A stretch of DNA of 64,000 nt from Sphingosinicella sp. (GTDB taxonomy: Bacteria; Pseudomonadota; Alphaproteobacteria; Sphingomonadales; Sphingomonadaceae). The notes beneath the pieces were generated by a model. It made no database searches, was not told where the DNA came from, and saw only the letters and a list, made by a program, of their open reading frames with translations. Positions within the stretch are counted from its first letter, which is position 1. Each line of letters opens with the position of its first letter. Below are positions 35,951 through 45,224 of the stretch, piece by piece. The stretch lies in NCBI GenBank assembly GCA_013816585.1, contig JACDEE010000002.1, positions 124,001 through 188,000 on the forward strand, in the 5' to 3' direction. Both the position numbers and the translations under genes were made by a program.

Positions 35951-37113
35951 ATCTCATACTTCCTTGCGATTGCTCCGGCGACCGAGCGGGCTTCCGCGTC
36001 GATCTCCAACACCTCGTCGAGAGTGAAAGGTGCGGCAGGAGCGAAGGATTCCAACGTCTTGCCCGCAATAGTGGCAATATCAAGGAAGCCGATGCGATTG
36101 TCCAGAAAGGATGCGACGGCTATTTCATTGGCGGCATTGAGAATTGCCGGACCCGCACCTCCTTCGCCAAGCACGCTTTTGGCAAGCGCCAAAGCCGGGA
36201 AACGCTCCAGATCGGGCTCTTCGAAATCCAGCTTGCCGATCGCCACCAGGTCGAGCCGCTGACATGGGGTCTCCATGCGTTCGGGCCAGGCCAAAGTGTG
36301 CGCGATGGGGATACGCATATCCGGGGCACCCAGCTGGGCCAGCACCGAGCCATCGACATATTCAACCAGGCTGTGGATCACCGATTGGGGATGAATGACC
36401 ACGCCGAGCGCGTCCGGCTGCGGAGGGAAAAGATGGAATGCCTCGATCAGTTCCAGCCCCTTGTTCATCAAGGTGGCCGAATCGACCGAGATCTTGGCGC
36501 CCATCGACCAATTGGGGTGCGCTACCGCCTGCGCGGGGCTGGCCTTGCGCATTTGATCCAACGTCCAGGTACGGAACGGGCCGCCGCTGGCGGTGAGCGT
36601 GATCCGCCGAACCGCCTCCGGCCGGTCCCGGTCGAGACACTGGAAGATGGCATTATGTTCCGAATCGACCGGGAGTAGACGCGTGCCGCTGCTGCAGGCG
36701 GCCTGCATCATGATATTGCCGGCCGAAACCAAAGCCTCCTTGTTGGCGAGCGCGATAGTGCCTCCTCCCTCGATCGCGGCCATGACCGGTTTCAGGCCCG
36801 CGCAGCCGACGATGGCGGCCATCGTCCAGTCGGCGCCCGAGCGCGCGGCATCGATCACGGCCTCGCGCCCGGCGGCGATTTCGATTTCAGTACCGGCCAG
36901 CGCTTCCTTGAGGTCACCAAGCAGATTCTCGTCGCCGATCACCGCGGCCCGGGCATCGACGCGCTTCGCGGCGGCGGCAAGACCCGCGACGTCCCGAAAA
37001 GCCGTGAGCGCCAGAACTTCATAATGTTCGCGATTGCGCTCTATCAGGTCGAGCGTGGATTGGCCCACCGACCCGGTTGCGCCCAATATCGTCACGCGTT
37101 TCCTGGTGGTCAC
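35947..37113 (-). CDS. dxr: 1-deoxy-D-xylulose 5-phosphate reductoisomerase
   Basis: First committed enzyme of the MEP isoprenoid pathway, converting DXP to MEP with NADPH. Visible are the cofactor fold TILGATGSVGQSTLDLI, the metal/substrate site LLPVDSEHNAIFQCL and the flexible-loop ASGGPF. It has 388 residues from GTG 37113, which overlaps the cdsA stop as GTGA; the track's earlier start adds 12 residues inside cdsA. It complements the ispDF gene at the window start. Confidence 0.95.
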   Translation of the reverse strand: MTTRKRVTILGATGSVGQSTLDLIERNREHYEVLALTAFRDVAGLAAAAKRVDARAAVIGDENLLGDLKEALAGTEIEIAAGREAVIDAARSGADWTMAAIVGCAGLKPVMAAIEGGGTIALANKEALVSAGNIMMQAACSSGTRLLPVDSEHNAIFQCLDRDRPEAVRRITLTASGGPFRTWTLDQMRKASPAQAVAHPNWSMGAKISVDSATLMNKGLELIEAFHLFPPQPDALGVVIHPQSVIHSLVEYVDGSVLAQLGAPDMRIPIAHTLAWPERMETPCQRLDLVAIGKLDFEEPDLERFPALALAKSVLGEGGAGPAILNAANEIAVASFLDNRIGFLDIATIAGKTLESFAPAAPFTLDEVLEIDAEARSVAGAIARKYEI

Positions 37114-37913
37114 AGGCCGATCCACGCCAGCGCGAGCGTCGCGACGCACACCGGAAGGAGCCCGTCGAGCCGGTCCAGAACGCCGCCATGCCCGGGCAGG
37201 ATCGTCCCGCTATCCTTTACCCCGGCTTTCCGTTTCATCGCGCTTTCGTAAAGGTCTCCGAGCTGCGCGAGCAGACCCATTGGGGCTCCCGCCAGAATGA
37301 ACAGGCTGCCGAGGTCGAACGCCCAGGCCACTGCGGCGCCAAGGAGACCCGCGCCGGCCATTCCGCCAATCAGCCCGGCCCAGGTCTTGTTGGGGCTGAT
37401 CTTCGGGGCAAGCTTGGGTCCACCAACCGAACGTCCCGCAAAATAGGCGAATATATCGGTCGCCCAGGTCACGATCATCGTCCAGAAAACAATCTCCCAG
37501 CCAATTTGATTGAGCGCCAGCAGCGCGAGCGTCGGGATGGCGATGTAGAGATAGCCGATCCCAAGCCGCACGGTTCGGGAGATCGCGGCGAGCAGGAGGG
37601 CGAATCCGGCGGTTGCGCCCAGGATGGCCCAGAAAGGGCCGGCTTCTTCAGCCCCGCCAGTGCGAAGCGCGAATTCTGGAATGAGCCAGAGGTTTATTGC
37701 CAGCAGCAGCATGCCGATGATGGGCCAGGTGCGGCGCAGTTTGTGCATATCGCAATATTCGATCAGCATCAGAGCCGCCGCCACGCCCACCAGGATCCGG
37801 AATGGCCAGCCGCCAAGATAGATAGCGGTCACCGCCACCGCGATCATCACGATCGCCGCGGCCGTGCGTGTGGGGAGGTCGGATTTGCTCTTCGGGGGTG
37901 AAACGCTGTTCAC
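37110..37913 (-). CDS. cdsA: Phosphatidate cytidylyltransferase
   Basis: Membrane enzyme making CDP-diacylglycerol from phosphatidate and CTP, feeding PssA (encoded near 42.7 kb). About seven to eight membrane segments run through 267 residues. The C-terminal signature is LGDLYESAMKRKAGVKDSGTILPGHGG followed by LDRLDGLLP. It overlaps uppS upstream and dxr downstream by four bases each. Confidence 0.94.
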   Translation of the reverse strand: MNSVSPPKSKSDLPTRTAAAIVMIAVAVTAIYLGGWPFRILVGVAAALMLIEYCDMHKLRRTWPIIGMLLLAINLWLIPEFALRTGGAEEAGPFWAILGATAGFALLLAAISRTVRLGIGYLYIAIPTLALLALNQIGWEIVFWTMIVTWATDIFAYFAGRSVGGPKLAPKISPNKTWAGLIGGMAGAGLLGAAVAWAFDLGSLFILAGAPMGLLAQLGDLYESAMKRKAGVKDSGTILPGHGGVLDRLDGLLPVCVATLALAWIGL

Positions 37914-38683
37914 AGCCCACCGAATCGTCGCTCGCGACCCGCAAAATCAGCCAGCGCGGCGTTCAGGGCCTCGGCCCCGAAATCGGGCCAGAGCGTATCG
38001 ACGAAGAGCATTTCGGAATAGGCCACCTGCCACAACAGAAAGTTGGATAGCCGCTGTTCGCCGGAAGTGCGAATGAGCAGGTCTAGTGGAGGAAGTTCGG
38101 CGGTATCGAGCGCCGCGTCGATCATTTCCTCGCTGATCTGGGCCATATCGGCGCCGCTCCCGGCAATTCGGCCAACCGCCTTCACTATCTCCGCACGGGC
38201 GCCATAATTGAGGGCAATTGCCAATGTCATCCGCGTGTTGGCGGCGGTCTTTGAAACCGCATGATCGATCATTTTAGCGACATCCGGCTTGAACGCGTTG
38301 TGATCGCCGATAATCTTCAGCCGGATCCCCTCGCGGTGCAGCGAATTCAGTTCCGATTGCAGATAGAAGCGCAGCAGTCCCATCAGATCGTTGATCTCGG
38401 CTTCGGGACGGCGCCAGTTTTCCGACGAGAATGCGTAAAGCGTCAGGCATTCGACGCCGGCTTCGCCCGACGCGCGAAGGACCTTGCGGGCCGCTTCGGC
38501 ACCCGCTTTATGCCCTGCGGCCCGGGGTAGCCCCCTCGCCTTCGCCCAGCGGCCATTGCCATCCATGATGATGGCGACGTGACGAGGCACGGGGTGCCTC
38601 GGCGCGGTGCCATCGACGTGCCGGGGTATGACGGAACCGGCAGATTCCGGCCGCGGCTCGGCGCTGGCCGAATTCGAAGTCAC
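37910..38683 (-). CDS. uppS: Undecaprenyl diphosphate synthase (isoprenyl transferase)
   Basis: Adds IPP units in cis to make the C55 carrier for peptidoglycan and polysaccharide export. Signatures are [20 protein letters not shown], with the catalytic Asp, [11 protein letters not shown] and the C-terminal [18 protein letters not shown] with the IPP-binding arginine. An N-terminal extension of about 30 residues, rich in Pro, Ser and Ala, precedes the fold and could be non-conserved. The gene overlaps frr and cdsA by four bases each. Confidence 0.95.
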   Translation of the reverse strand: MTSNSASAEPRPESAGSVIPRHVDGTAPRHPVPRHVAIIMDGNGRWAKARGLPRAAGHKAGAEAARKVLRASGEAGVECLTLYAFSSENWRRPEAEINDLMGLLRFYLQSELNSLHREGIRLKIIGDHNAFKPDVAKMIDHAVSKTAANTRMTLAIALNYGARAEIVKAVGRIAGSGADMAQISEEMIDAALDTAELPPLDLLIRTSGEQRLSNFLLWQVAYSEMLFVDTLWPDFGAEALNAALADFAGRERRFGGL

Positions 38684-39240
38684 TGCGACAGAATTTCCTT
38701 TTCCTTCGCCGCAGAGGCGGTATCGATCTCGGCGATCGTGTCGTCGGTCAGCTTCTGCACTTCGGTTTCGAGCCTTTTCTGCTCGTCCTGGCTGATCTCG
38801 CCCTTCTTCTCATCCTGCTTCAGCGTATCCATGCCGTCGCGCCGGACGTTTCGAACGGCGATCCGGGCCTTTTCGGCATATTGGCCGGCAAGCTTGGCAA
38901 GCTCCTTGCGCCGTTCCTCGGTCAGATCGGGAATCGGAAGACGGATATTCTGCCCGTCGGTCATCGGGTTAAGGCCGATACCCGCCGACCGGATCGCCTT
39001 TTCGACCGCGCTCACATTCGACCGGTCCCAGACCTGCACCGAAAGCAGCCTCGGCTCTGGCGCCGAAACGGTCGCCACCTGGTTGATCGGCATGTTCGAC
39101 CCATAGACCTCGACATTGATCGGATCGAGCAGTGTGGTGGAGGCGCGGCCCGTGCGAAGACCGCCCAGATCATGTTTCAGGGCCTCGACGGCGCCATGCA
39201 TGCGCCGTTGCAGATCGGCTTTGTTATAGGATGGCATCAT
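38680..39240 (-). CDS. frr: Ribosome recycling factor
   Basis: Releases ribosomes after termination together with EF-G. There are 186 residues of the usual three-helix-bundle plus beta-domain type: [44 protein letters not shown] and [17 protein letters not shown]. The start is ATG 39240, overlapping the pyrH stop (ATGA); ATG 39237 directly follows and is an equal candidate. Confidence 0.96.
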   Translation of the reverse strand: MMPSYNKADLQRRMHGAVEALKHDLGGLRTGRASTTLLDPINVEVYGSNMPINQVATVSAPEPRLLSVQVWDRSNVSAVEKAIRSAGIGLNPMTDGQNIRLPIPDLTEERRKELAKLAGQYAEKARIAVRNVRRDGMDTLKQDEKKGEISQDEQKRLETEVQKLTDDTIAEIDTASAAKEKEILSQ

Positions 39241-39962
39241 TCACTCCCGTTTTGAACGATCGTCGCAATGCCCTCACCGCTGAGAACGCGGGCGAGATTG
39301 CCCTGTTCGCGGATGTTGAACACGACGATCGGGATATCATTGTCGCGGCAGAGCGCGACGGCACTCGCGTCCATGACCTTCAAATCATCGGTCAGGACCT
39401 GCTGGAAGCTGACTTGTTCGTAGCGGGTCGCCGTTTTCACCTTCTTCGGGTCGGCATCATAAATGCCGTCGACGCTGGTTCCCTTGAGCAAGGCGTCGCA
39501 GCCCATTTCGGCGGCGCGAAGCGCTGCGGCCGTATCGGTGGTGAAGAATGGATTGCCAGTGCCGGCGGCAAAGATCACCACCCGGCCCTTTTCCATGTGC
39601 CGCATCGCACGGCGCCGGATATAAGGCTCGCAGATCGTGGTCATCGGAATGGCCGACAGCACCCTGGTGTCGATGCCTGCTTCTTCCAGCGCGTTCTGGA
39701 CCGCCAGCGCGTTCATCACCGTGGCGAGCATGCCCATATAGTCCGCGCTGGTGCGGTCGAAGCCTTGCTCCGAAGCGGCCAGGCCGCGGAAGATATTGCC
39801 TCCTCCGACCACCAGGCACAGTTCATGACCGGCATCCTTGGCGGCGCGGATTTCGCCCGCGACGCGGCTGACCGTGGCTGGATCTATTCCGAATTGTCCG
39901 TCGCCCATCAGGGCCTCGCCGGACAGCTTCAGGAGGATACGGTTGAAGCGTGGGCGCGGCAT
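39237..39962 (-). CDS. pyrH: Uridylate kinase PyrH
   Basis: Phosphorylates UMP to UDP; a hexameric amino-acid-kinase-fold enzyme allosterically controlled by GTP and UTP. Motifs are [22 protein letters not shown] and [18 protein letters not shown] start at ATG 39962 ([16 protein letters not shown]), 241 residues; the track's extra 15 residues are unlike the family. It lies between tsf and frr in the standard order. Confidence 0.95.
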   Translation of the reverse strand: MPRPRFNRILLKLSGEALMGDGQFGIDPATVSRVAGEIRAAKDAGHELCLVVGGGNIFRGLAASEQGFDRTSADYMGMLATVMNALAVQNALEEAGIDTRVLSAIPMTTICEPYIRRRAMRHMEKGRVVIFAAGTGNPFFTTDTAAALRAAEMGCDALLKGTSVDGIYDADPKKVKTATRYEQVSFQQVLTDDLKVMDASAVALCRDNDIPIVVFNIREQGNLARVLSGEGIATIVQNGSE

Positions 39963-40054
39963 TTGATGGGCTATCCGTTCGCTGGCAATGGCGTGAGGGT
40001 GCCGCACCTTAGTCAGGACACGCCACCCTCACAAGCTCACGCAGGTACAAGCAT

Positions 40055-41002
40055 TCAGGCCGCGGCAGGCGCTGCCTGTTGCTGGCCGGCGGCCGCCGCG
40101 ACTTCCGCGGCAAAATCGCTTTCCTTCTTCTCGATACCTTCGCCGAGCTGGAAGCGGACATAGGCCTTGAGTGAGATCGGGGCGCCGGCATTCTTCGCCT
40201 CGGTCGTGACCACGTCCTCGATCTTGGTCTTGTTGTCCATGACGAAGAGCTGGCTCATGAGCGCGTTTTCCTTGCGGAACTTGGCGATCGAGCCGTCAAC
40301 CATCTTGGCGACGATGTCGTCGGGCTTGCCCGATTCCTTTGCCTTTTCCAGGGCGATGGCGCGTTCGCGTTCAACCAGGGCAGGATCCAGCTGATCGCCG
40401 TTGAGGGCGAGCGGATTGGCGGCTGCGATGTGCATCGCAAGCTGCTTGCCGAGAGCTTCGAGCATGGCCTGATCGCCGGTCGATTCTAGCGCGACCAGCA
40501 CGCCGATCTTGCCCAGACCCGGAGCGGCGGCATTGTGCACATAGGAAACGACGGTGCCGTCTTTCACTTCCAGCACGGCGGCGCGGCGCAGCGACTGGTT
40601 TTCACCGATCGTCGCGATGTTGGCGGTCAGCTTTTCCTCGACGGTGCCGCCGGCAGGCCACGCGGCCTTCGAAAGAGCTTCGATATCGTCGCCGGTGCTG
40701 AGCGCCAGGCCCGCGACGGTGCGGACGAATTCCTGGAACTGCTCGTTCTTGGCGACGAAATCGGTTTCGCTGTTCACCTCGACGACAGCGCCCTTTTTGC
40801 CTTCGACCGTGACTCCGACCAGGCCTTCGGCTGCGGTGCGTCCGGCCTTCTTGGCCGCGGCGGCAAGACCCTTGGTGCGAAGCCAGTCGATGGCGCCTTC
40901 CATGTCGCCCTGGGTTTCACCCAGCGCCTTCTTGCAATCCATCATGCCGGCGCCGGTGCGCTCGCGCAGTTCCTTTACATTTGCGGCTGTGATTTCCGCC
41001 AT
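40055..41002 (-). CDS. tsf: Elongation factor Ts
   Basis: Nucleotide-exchange factor for EF-Tu. The TDVGF-type motif is not exact but its region is clear: [24 protein letters not shown] and [15 protein letters not shown] in the N-terminal half, and a core with [10 protein letters not shown]. 315 residues, with an Ala/Gln-rich tail. It follows rpsB after a 102-base gap that contains a repeat element. Confidence 0.96.
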   Translation of the reverse strand: MAEITAANVKELRERTGAGMMDCKKALGETQGDMEGAIDWLRTKGLAAAAKKAGRTAAEGLVGVTVEGKKGAVVEVNSETDFVAKNEQFQEFVRTVAGLALSTGDDIEALSKAAWPAGGTVEEKLTANIATIGENQSLRRAAVLEVKDGTVVSYVHNAAAPGLGKIGVLVALESTGDQAMLEALGKQLAMHIAAANPLALNGDQLDPALVERERAIALEKAKESGKPDDIVAKMVDGSIAKFRKENALMSQLFVMDNKTKIEDVVTTEAKNAGAPISLKAYVRFQLGEGIEKKESDFAAEVAAAAGQQQAAPAAA

Positions 41003-41066
41003 GTCTTCTTCCTTTGATCCAATGACTTCGCTCGTGCCGAGCCAAATCGAAATGCGTGTGTTGAAC

Positions 41067-41095
41067 GCCCCTCGACTTCGCTCGGGACGAACGGA
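41067..41095. repeat. Sphingomonad-type dispersed repeat between rpsB and tsf
   Basis: CCCTCGACTTCGCTCGGGAC followed by GAACGGA matches a short repeat I recall as abundant in sphingomonad genomes (reverse form GTCCCGAGCGAAGTCGAGGG). A partial second copy, GACTTCGCTCGTGCCGAG, lies at 41023-41040. Translated, it yields the peptide FVPSEVEGR seen in spurious ORFs. I see no other copy in this window. Confidence 0.45.
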
Positions 41096-41104
41096 ATGTC
41101 GGCC

Positions 41105-41923
41105 TCAGGCCTCGGCCGCAGCCGGTTCGGCAACAGCAGGTTCGACAGAAGCCGGTTCAGAAGCGGCCGGTTCGGCGATGGCGGCCTCTGCGGGCGGCTC
41201 GTCCATGGCGCCGATATCGACACCCCGGGCAGCCTGTCCGCCCTGCCGGCCGGCGGTCGCCGCATCGGCGATCGCGTCACAATAAAGACGGATCGCGCGA
41301 CTGGCGTCGTCATTGGCCGGAACCGGGAAAGCGATGCCCTGCGGGCTCACGTTCGAATCGAGGATCGCGACGACGGGAATGCCCAGCGTGTTGGCTTCCT
41401 TGATCGCCAGCTCTTCCTTGTTAGCGTCGATCACGAACATGACGTCGGGAATACCGCCCATATCCTTGATGCCGCCAAGCGAGAGCTCAAGCTTGTCCCG
41501 CTCACGGGTAAGCTGAAGCACTTCCTTCTTGGTGAGACCGGTCGTATCGCCCGAAAGCTGCTCTTCAAGGCTCTTGTAACGCTTGATCGAGTTGGAGATC
41601 GTCTTCCAGTTGGTGAGCATGCCGCCCAGCCAGCGATGATTGACGAAATGCTGATTCGACCGCCGAGCTGCCTCCGCGATCGGATCCTGTGCCTGGCGCT
41701 TGGTGCCGACGAACAGGACCTTTCCGCCCGAAGCCGAAGCCTGACGCACGAAATCCAGCGCTCGGGCGAACAAGGGTACGGTCTGCGAAAGATCGATGAT
41801 GTGGACCCCGTTTCGCTCGCCGAACAGATACGGCTTCATCTTGGGGTTCCAGCGGTGGGTCTGGTGGCCGAAATGCGCACCGACCTCAAGCAATTGCTGC
41901 ATGGTAACGTCGTTGGACGCCAT
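41105..41923 (-). CDS. rpsB: 30S ribosomal protein S2
   Basis: A 272-residue S2 with the family opening [22 protein letters not shown], the segments [18 protein letters not shown] and [13 protein letters not shown], and [17 protein letters not shown] 41923 follows AAGGAG by seven bases; the track's extra 40 residues are not part of it. The last ~35 residues are a low-complexity Ala/Glu/Pro tail ([18 protein letters not shown]) beyond the conserved core. It is the first gene of the rpsB-to-fabZ string. Confidence 0.95.
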   Translation of the reverse strand: MASNDVTMQQLLEVGAHFGHQTHRWNPKMKPYLFGERNGVHIIDLSQTVPLFARALDFVRQASASGGKVLFVGTKRQAQDPIAEAARRSNQHFVNHRWLGGMLTNWKTISNSIKRYKSLEEQLSGDTTGLTKKEVLQLTRERDKLELSLGGIKDMGGIPDVMFVIDANKEELAIKEANTLGIPVVAILDSNVSPQGIAFPVPANDDASRAIRLYCDAIADAATAGRQGGQAARGVDIGAMDEPPAEAAIAEPAASEPASVEPAVAEPAAAEA

Positions 41924-42014
41924 GTTAGTTCTCCTTCCGGTTATACCTCTGCAGGGCCGAGAAAGCTGAGCGAGCCAGCCACCGGTATGATGACCCTGCA
42001 TGTGGAATGCCGCG

Positions 42015-42043
42015 CCCCTAGCTTCCCTTCGTGTCGAAATCAA
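42015..42043 (-). promoter_or_regulatory. Candidate promoter for rpsB operon
   Basis: On the minus strand TTGATT (42043-42038), a 17-base spacer and TAGGGG (42020-42015) lie about 90 bases before the rpsB ATG. The same -35/-10 form occurs before dusB. It overlaps the 5' end of the track's 110-residue plus-strand ORF. Confidence 0.4.
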
Positions 42044-42147
42044 GTGTTGACGTCAGAACAAAACATGAACATATAGCAGGGAACGAGAATAAAGAGGATC
42101 AATCCGGCTCCGGCGACGTTGCTGTGGACAAATCAGGGGATAAGTTT

Positions 42148-42363
42148 GTGACCCATTTCGCCATCATATTGTTTTTCAGCATGATCTTCATCGGCGTCGG
42201 CCTCGCCGCGCAAATGATGGTGAGGGAATATTGGGCCGAGATCTTCGCGGCCTTGCACGGTCAGCAGCCGTTAGGACGCATTGTCCCTCTCTCGCCGTTC
42301 AAAGTGGTGCTGCGTCCGAGCCGGGGACTGGCTGCCGTACGGCCGCGGCGCGCTGCTGCCTGA
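42148..42363 (+). CDS. Small single-pass membrane protein, unknown function
   Basis: A 71-residue protein with one hydrophobic segment (FAIILFFSMIFIGVGLAAQMMV), then EYWAEIFAAL and a basic Arg/Ala-rich tail. I place the start at GTG 42148, which follows GGGGA by about eight bases. The track's GTG at 42031 would cover the rpsB promoter and adds a hydrophilic stretch. The tail overlaps the 3' end of convergent pssA by 65 bases. It resembles short hypothetical proteins I associate with sphingomonads, but I know no function for it. Confidence 0.5.
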   Translation: MTHFAIILFFSMIFIGVGLAAQMMVREYWAEIFAALHGQQPLGRIVPLSPFKVVLRPSRGLAAVRPRRAAA

Positions 42364-43129
42364 TCTTGGCATAAGCTACCATGCTGAAGGGGACCATCAG
42401 CGCATAGATTATCGCCGCAACGCTCAAGGTTTCCCAGGGGGCCGACAGCAAGGCCGCACCCAGCAGGGCGATCACGACGATCGCGCCCAGCCTGACGTGG
42501 CGGCGAAGCCGGAGTGAACCCCAGGAATATGTCGCCACACTGGAAATCATCAGGAAGGCGATGAGAGCAGCCCAGGGCGCGACCAGCCAGAATTCGCGAA
42601 GCCAATTCCATTGCTGGCCGCTGGCGACCCACAGATAGATGGGAAGCAATAGCAGCCCTGCCCCCGCAGGAGCCGGAACCCCGGTAAGGAAGCCGGCGGA
42701 CTTATGCGGCTGGTCCTCCGTGTCTATGGCAGCGTTGAAGCGCGCGAGGCGGAGCGCGGCACAAACCGCATAAGCCAGCGCGAAAATCCATCCGAAGCGC
42801 GGCACGTTCTGCAAGGACCAGAGATGCAGGATGATCGCCGGCGATACGCCGAAGGCGATGACGTCCGAAAGCGAATCGAGCTCAGCTCCGAACCGGCTCT
42901 GTCCGTTGAGCCTCCGTGCGATCCGCCCGTCCATTCCATCGAGAACTGCGGCGGCCACGATGCACCACAAGGCTTTCTCCCAATTGGCGACATCGCCGCC
43001 CGGTGCGGCCGCCGCGATGGCGAAGCGCACTCCGGTCAGACCGGTACATAGAGCCAGAGCGGTGACGGCATTCGGAATCACTGTGCGGAGCGGAATTCCC
43101 CGTCGAGGCCGATTGAGCGCCGGCTTCAC
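42299..43129 (-). CDS. pssA: CDP-diacylglycerol-serine O-phosphatidyltransferase
   Basis: Membrane enzyme making phosphatidylserine from CDP-DAG and serine. The CDP-alcohol phosphotransferase motif is complete: [26 protein letters not shown]. About seven to eight membrane segments lie in 276 residues. Its start overlaps the psd stop by four bases, so PS synthesis and decarboxylation are translated together. CdsA, upstream in the pathway, is encoded near 37.5 kb. Confidence 0.94.
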   Translation of the reverse strand: MKPALNRPRRGIPLRTVIPNAVTALALCTGLTGVRFAIAAAAPGGDVANWEKALWCIVAAAVLDGMDGRIARRLNGQSRFGAELDSLSDVIAFGVSPAIILHLWSLQNVPRFGWIFALAYAVCAALRLARFNAAIDTEDQPHKSAGFLTGVPAPAGAGLLLLPIYLWVASGQQWNWLREFWLVAPWAALIAFLMISSVATYSWGSLRLRRHVRLGAIVVIALLGAALLSAPWETLSVAAIIYALMVPFSMVAYAKIRQQRAAAVRQPVPGSDAAPL

Positions 43130-43860
43130 TGGGCGATACCCTCGATGGTATCACCCAACCCTGCCCGCGCGATTATCGTCTCGCCGGCCACGGTACGCTG
43201 GCCGAGAATCACCTGCGGAGCGGTGCCGGTGGGGAGATAGACGTCTACGCGGCTGCCGAAGCGGATCAGCCCTACACGCTGGCCGGTCGCGACAAAATCT
43301 CCCGGCTTGACCCAGGGCACGATCCGGCGCGCCACCAGCCCTGCAATCTGGGTAAAGCCGATGCGAATGCCGTTCTGGCCTTCGACCAAGATATGCTGGC
43401 GCTCATTATCCTCGCTCGCCTTGTCGAGGTCGGCGTTGAGAAACTTGCCGGCAATATAGACGACGCGCGTGATCTGGCCCGCGATGGGCGTGCGATTGAT
43501 ATGGACATCGAATATGCTCATGAAAATCGAGACGCGAGTTGCCGGCTGCTCGCCAAGGCCCCCTTCGCCCTGCAATTCGCGCGGCGGCAGGACATCCGCT
43601 ATCATGGTCACCATGCCGTCGGCCGGAGCGATGATCAGCCCCTCCCCCTTTGGCGTGGTGCGGATCGGATCGCGGAAGAAGGCTGCAACCCATAAGGTCA
43701 CTCCCGCCATCGGCCAGGCGAGCGTTTCCCAGCTCAACAGCGCGAACAGGAAACAGATACCGGCGGAGATGACCGCGAACTTGCGTCCTTCCGGATGCAC
43801 GTTCGGCAGGCGGTAGCGGACATTCGTGGTGACGAGGTCCGGCTTTTCAAGCGATGTCAT
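43126..43860 (-). CDS. psd: Phosphatidylserine decarboxylase proenzyme
   Basis: Converts phosphatidylserine to phosphatidylethanolamine. It is the short (244 aa) type of Psd, self-cleaved at the GS of [13 protein letters not shown] to make the pyruvoyl cofactor. Two N-terminal hydrophobic segments (about 25-60) anchor it. PADGMV and [18 protein letters not shown] are family segments. I start at ATG 43860 ([10 protein letters not shown]), with the track's first 11 residues left out. Confidence 0.94.
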   Translation of the reverse strand: MTSLEKPDLVTTNVRYRLPNVHPEGRKFAVISAGICFLFALLSWETLAWPMAGVTLWVAAFFRDPIRTTPKGEGLIIAPADGMVTMIADVLPPRELQGEGGLGEQPATRVSIFMSIFDVHINRTPIAGQITRVVYIAGKFLNADLDKASEDNERQHILVEGQNGIRIGFTQIAGLVARRIVPWVKPGDFVATGQRVGLIRFGSRVDVYLPTGTAPQVILGQRTVAGETIIARAGLGDTIEGIAQ

Positions 43861-43907
43861 GCCGCGCCTGTAGCTTTGTCGCGCACTCGGCACAATGGCG
43901 GGAGCGT

Positions 43908-44594
43908 TCAGGCGCGGCGCAATACGGTCACTATCATCTCGGCGCGAAGCGCAAATCCAAGGGATTCGTAAAGGCGTATCGCGGGGGCGTTTTCGGCATA
44001 AGTGTGAAGAAACGGGATCTCACCGCGCTGCTTGATTGTTGCTGCAACGGCCTGCGAGAGCAGGCGCGCATAACCGCGGCCGCGAAAGTCGGGGTGGGTG
44101 CAGACGCCGCTCACCTCCGTATAGCCGTCGAGACGTAGGCGCTCGCCAGCCATGGCGGCCAAGCGTCCGCCCGATTTGATGCCCCAGAAGTCTCCAAGAA
44201 TGTGTGTGCGCGGCAGGAAAGGGCCGGGCTCGGTCAAAGTCGCGAGCGCCACCATTTCGGCTGCATCTTCATCGCCGAGCCGCACGAGATGAGCGTCGGG
44301 GATGTCCGGCGAGACGTGGGTGTCTGTCAACTGAACCGCTGCGGCGGTGCGCTCGATCAATATGCCGGGCGATGCTGGAATCGTCGAGACTTGTAGCAGA
44401 AGCGATCGGGGGTCTGTCGAAGCGATCTGAGTCAGTTGCTGGAGCGAATCCGCCATTTCGTCCCGCGCCCCTGCCAACGGGCTTACGTCCAGCGCAAAGC
44501 GGCGCGCCTTATCGCCGCCTTCGGCCCATGCGGACTGGCATGTGCTGAGTGCCTGCCAAACTGGACGATCTAGAATGTGCGCCATTTTATCCAT
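43908..44594 (-). CDS. GNAT N-acetyltransferase
   Basis: A 228-residue protein. The first ~110 residues are a divergent region, followed by a GNAT fold with [22 protein letters not shown] (acetyl-CoA site) and [19 protein letters not shown]. The FR47-like form is common in putative acetyltransferases of unknown substrate. ATG 44594 overlaps the marR stop by a few bases, so both are expressed from the marR promoter; the upstream part of the track ORF is marR read in another frame. Confidence 0.85.
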   Translation of the reverse strand: MDKMAHILDRPVWQALSTCQSAWAEGGDKARRFALDVSPLAGARDEMADSLQQLTQIASTDPRSLLLQVSTIPASPGILIERTAAAVQLTDTHVSPDIPDAHLVRLGDEDAAEMVALATLTEPGPFLPRTHILGDFWGIKSGGRLAAMAGERLRLDGYTEVSGVCTHPDFRGRGYARLLSQAVAATIKQRGEIPFLHTYAENAPAIRLYESLGFALRAEMIVTVLRRA

Positions 44595-45069
44595 TTGCTT
44601 CCGCGATGCGTCTGTTGAGTGGGTTCCTCGCCAACTCGTCTTCCAAGGCCGCCAGCTGACCGAGCAAGTTACCGTTAAGCCCCTCGCACAGCTCCCGAAC
44701 AGCCGCCTCGATGCGCGGCCAGAGCTCTCGCTTCGAAGTGTCCACCAGATCGCGGCCGGCTGTTGTGAGGCCCACCATCTTTTGCCGCTGATCGCGGTCC
44801 GTGCGACTAATCTCCACAAGGCCAGCCGCGACAAGGCGGCCCACGCTACGGGTCACTCCCGGCTGTGTTACACCCAATATCCGCGCCAGCGCCGTGATGC
44901 TGAGAGTATCGTGGCGATCGAGAGCGGCCAAAAGAGGGAAAAGGCCGGGCGGAACCGGAGCTCCGAACAACGGGGATTGCTCCACTCCGGCTTGCAGTTG
45001 CTCGCCTAGCCGTTTGAAGCGGCTGCCAAGGCACAAATAACCGAGCTCTTTGATAAGGTCTTCTGCCAT
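44587..45069 (-). CDS. MarR family transcriptional regulator
   Basis: A 160-residue winged-helix regulator. The helix-turn-helix is SITALARILGVTQPGVTRSVGRLV and the wing follows with RDQRQKMVGLTTAG. It is co-encoded with a GNAT enzyme and lies divergent from icd. A near-perfect palindrome starts 11 bases before its ATG, so autorepression relieved by a small ligand is likely. The ligand is unknown. Confidence 0.9.
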   Translation of the reverse strand: MAEDLIKELGYLCLGSRFKRLGEQLQAGVEQSPLFGAPVPPGLFPLLAALDRHDTLSITALARILGVTQPGVTRSVGRLVAAGLVEISRTDRDQRQKMVGLTTAGRDLVDTSKRELWPRIEAAVRELCEGLNGNLLGQLAALEDELARNPLNRRIAEANG

Positions 45070-45079
45070 AGCGACTATT

Positions 45080-45097
45080 TACATAACCGGGTATGTA
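45080..45097. promoter_or_regulatory. Palindromic operator before marR
   Basis: TACATAACCGGGTATGTA is an 18-base near-perfect palindrome with TACATA/TATGTA arms and a CCGG core. It lies 11-28 bases upstream of the marR ATG, the expected place for a MarR dimer. It could also affect icd, divergent and about 130 bases away. Confidence 0.6.
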
Positions 45098-45156
45098 TCT
45101 GCAAGTCTGCTGTTCATGCAGGATCCACGCGCGCTTCCCGACGAAAGGCGACGTGC

Positions 45157-45185
45157 TTGATCCCGCAGGGGCGAAACCCTAGACG
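45157..45185 (+). promoter_or_regulatory. Candidate promoter for icd
   Basis: TTGATC (45157-45162), a 17-base spacer and TAGACG (45180-45185) end 39 bases before the icd ATG. Assigned by eye. Confidence 0.4.
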
Positions 45186-45224
45186 CGCCTTCGAACTTCG
45201 TTGCTGACAGGAAAGCACATCCAT

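Noticed and set aside
42031-42147. 5' extension of the small membrane ORF
   Set aside because: It overlaps the rpsB promoter, has no ribosome site at 42031 and encodes a hydrophilic non-conserved stretch.
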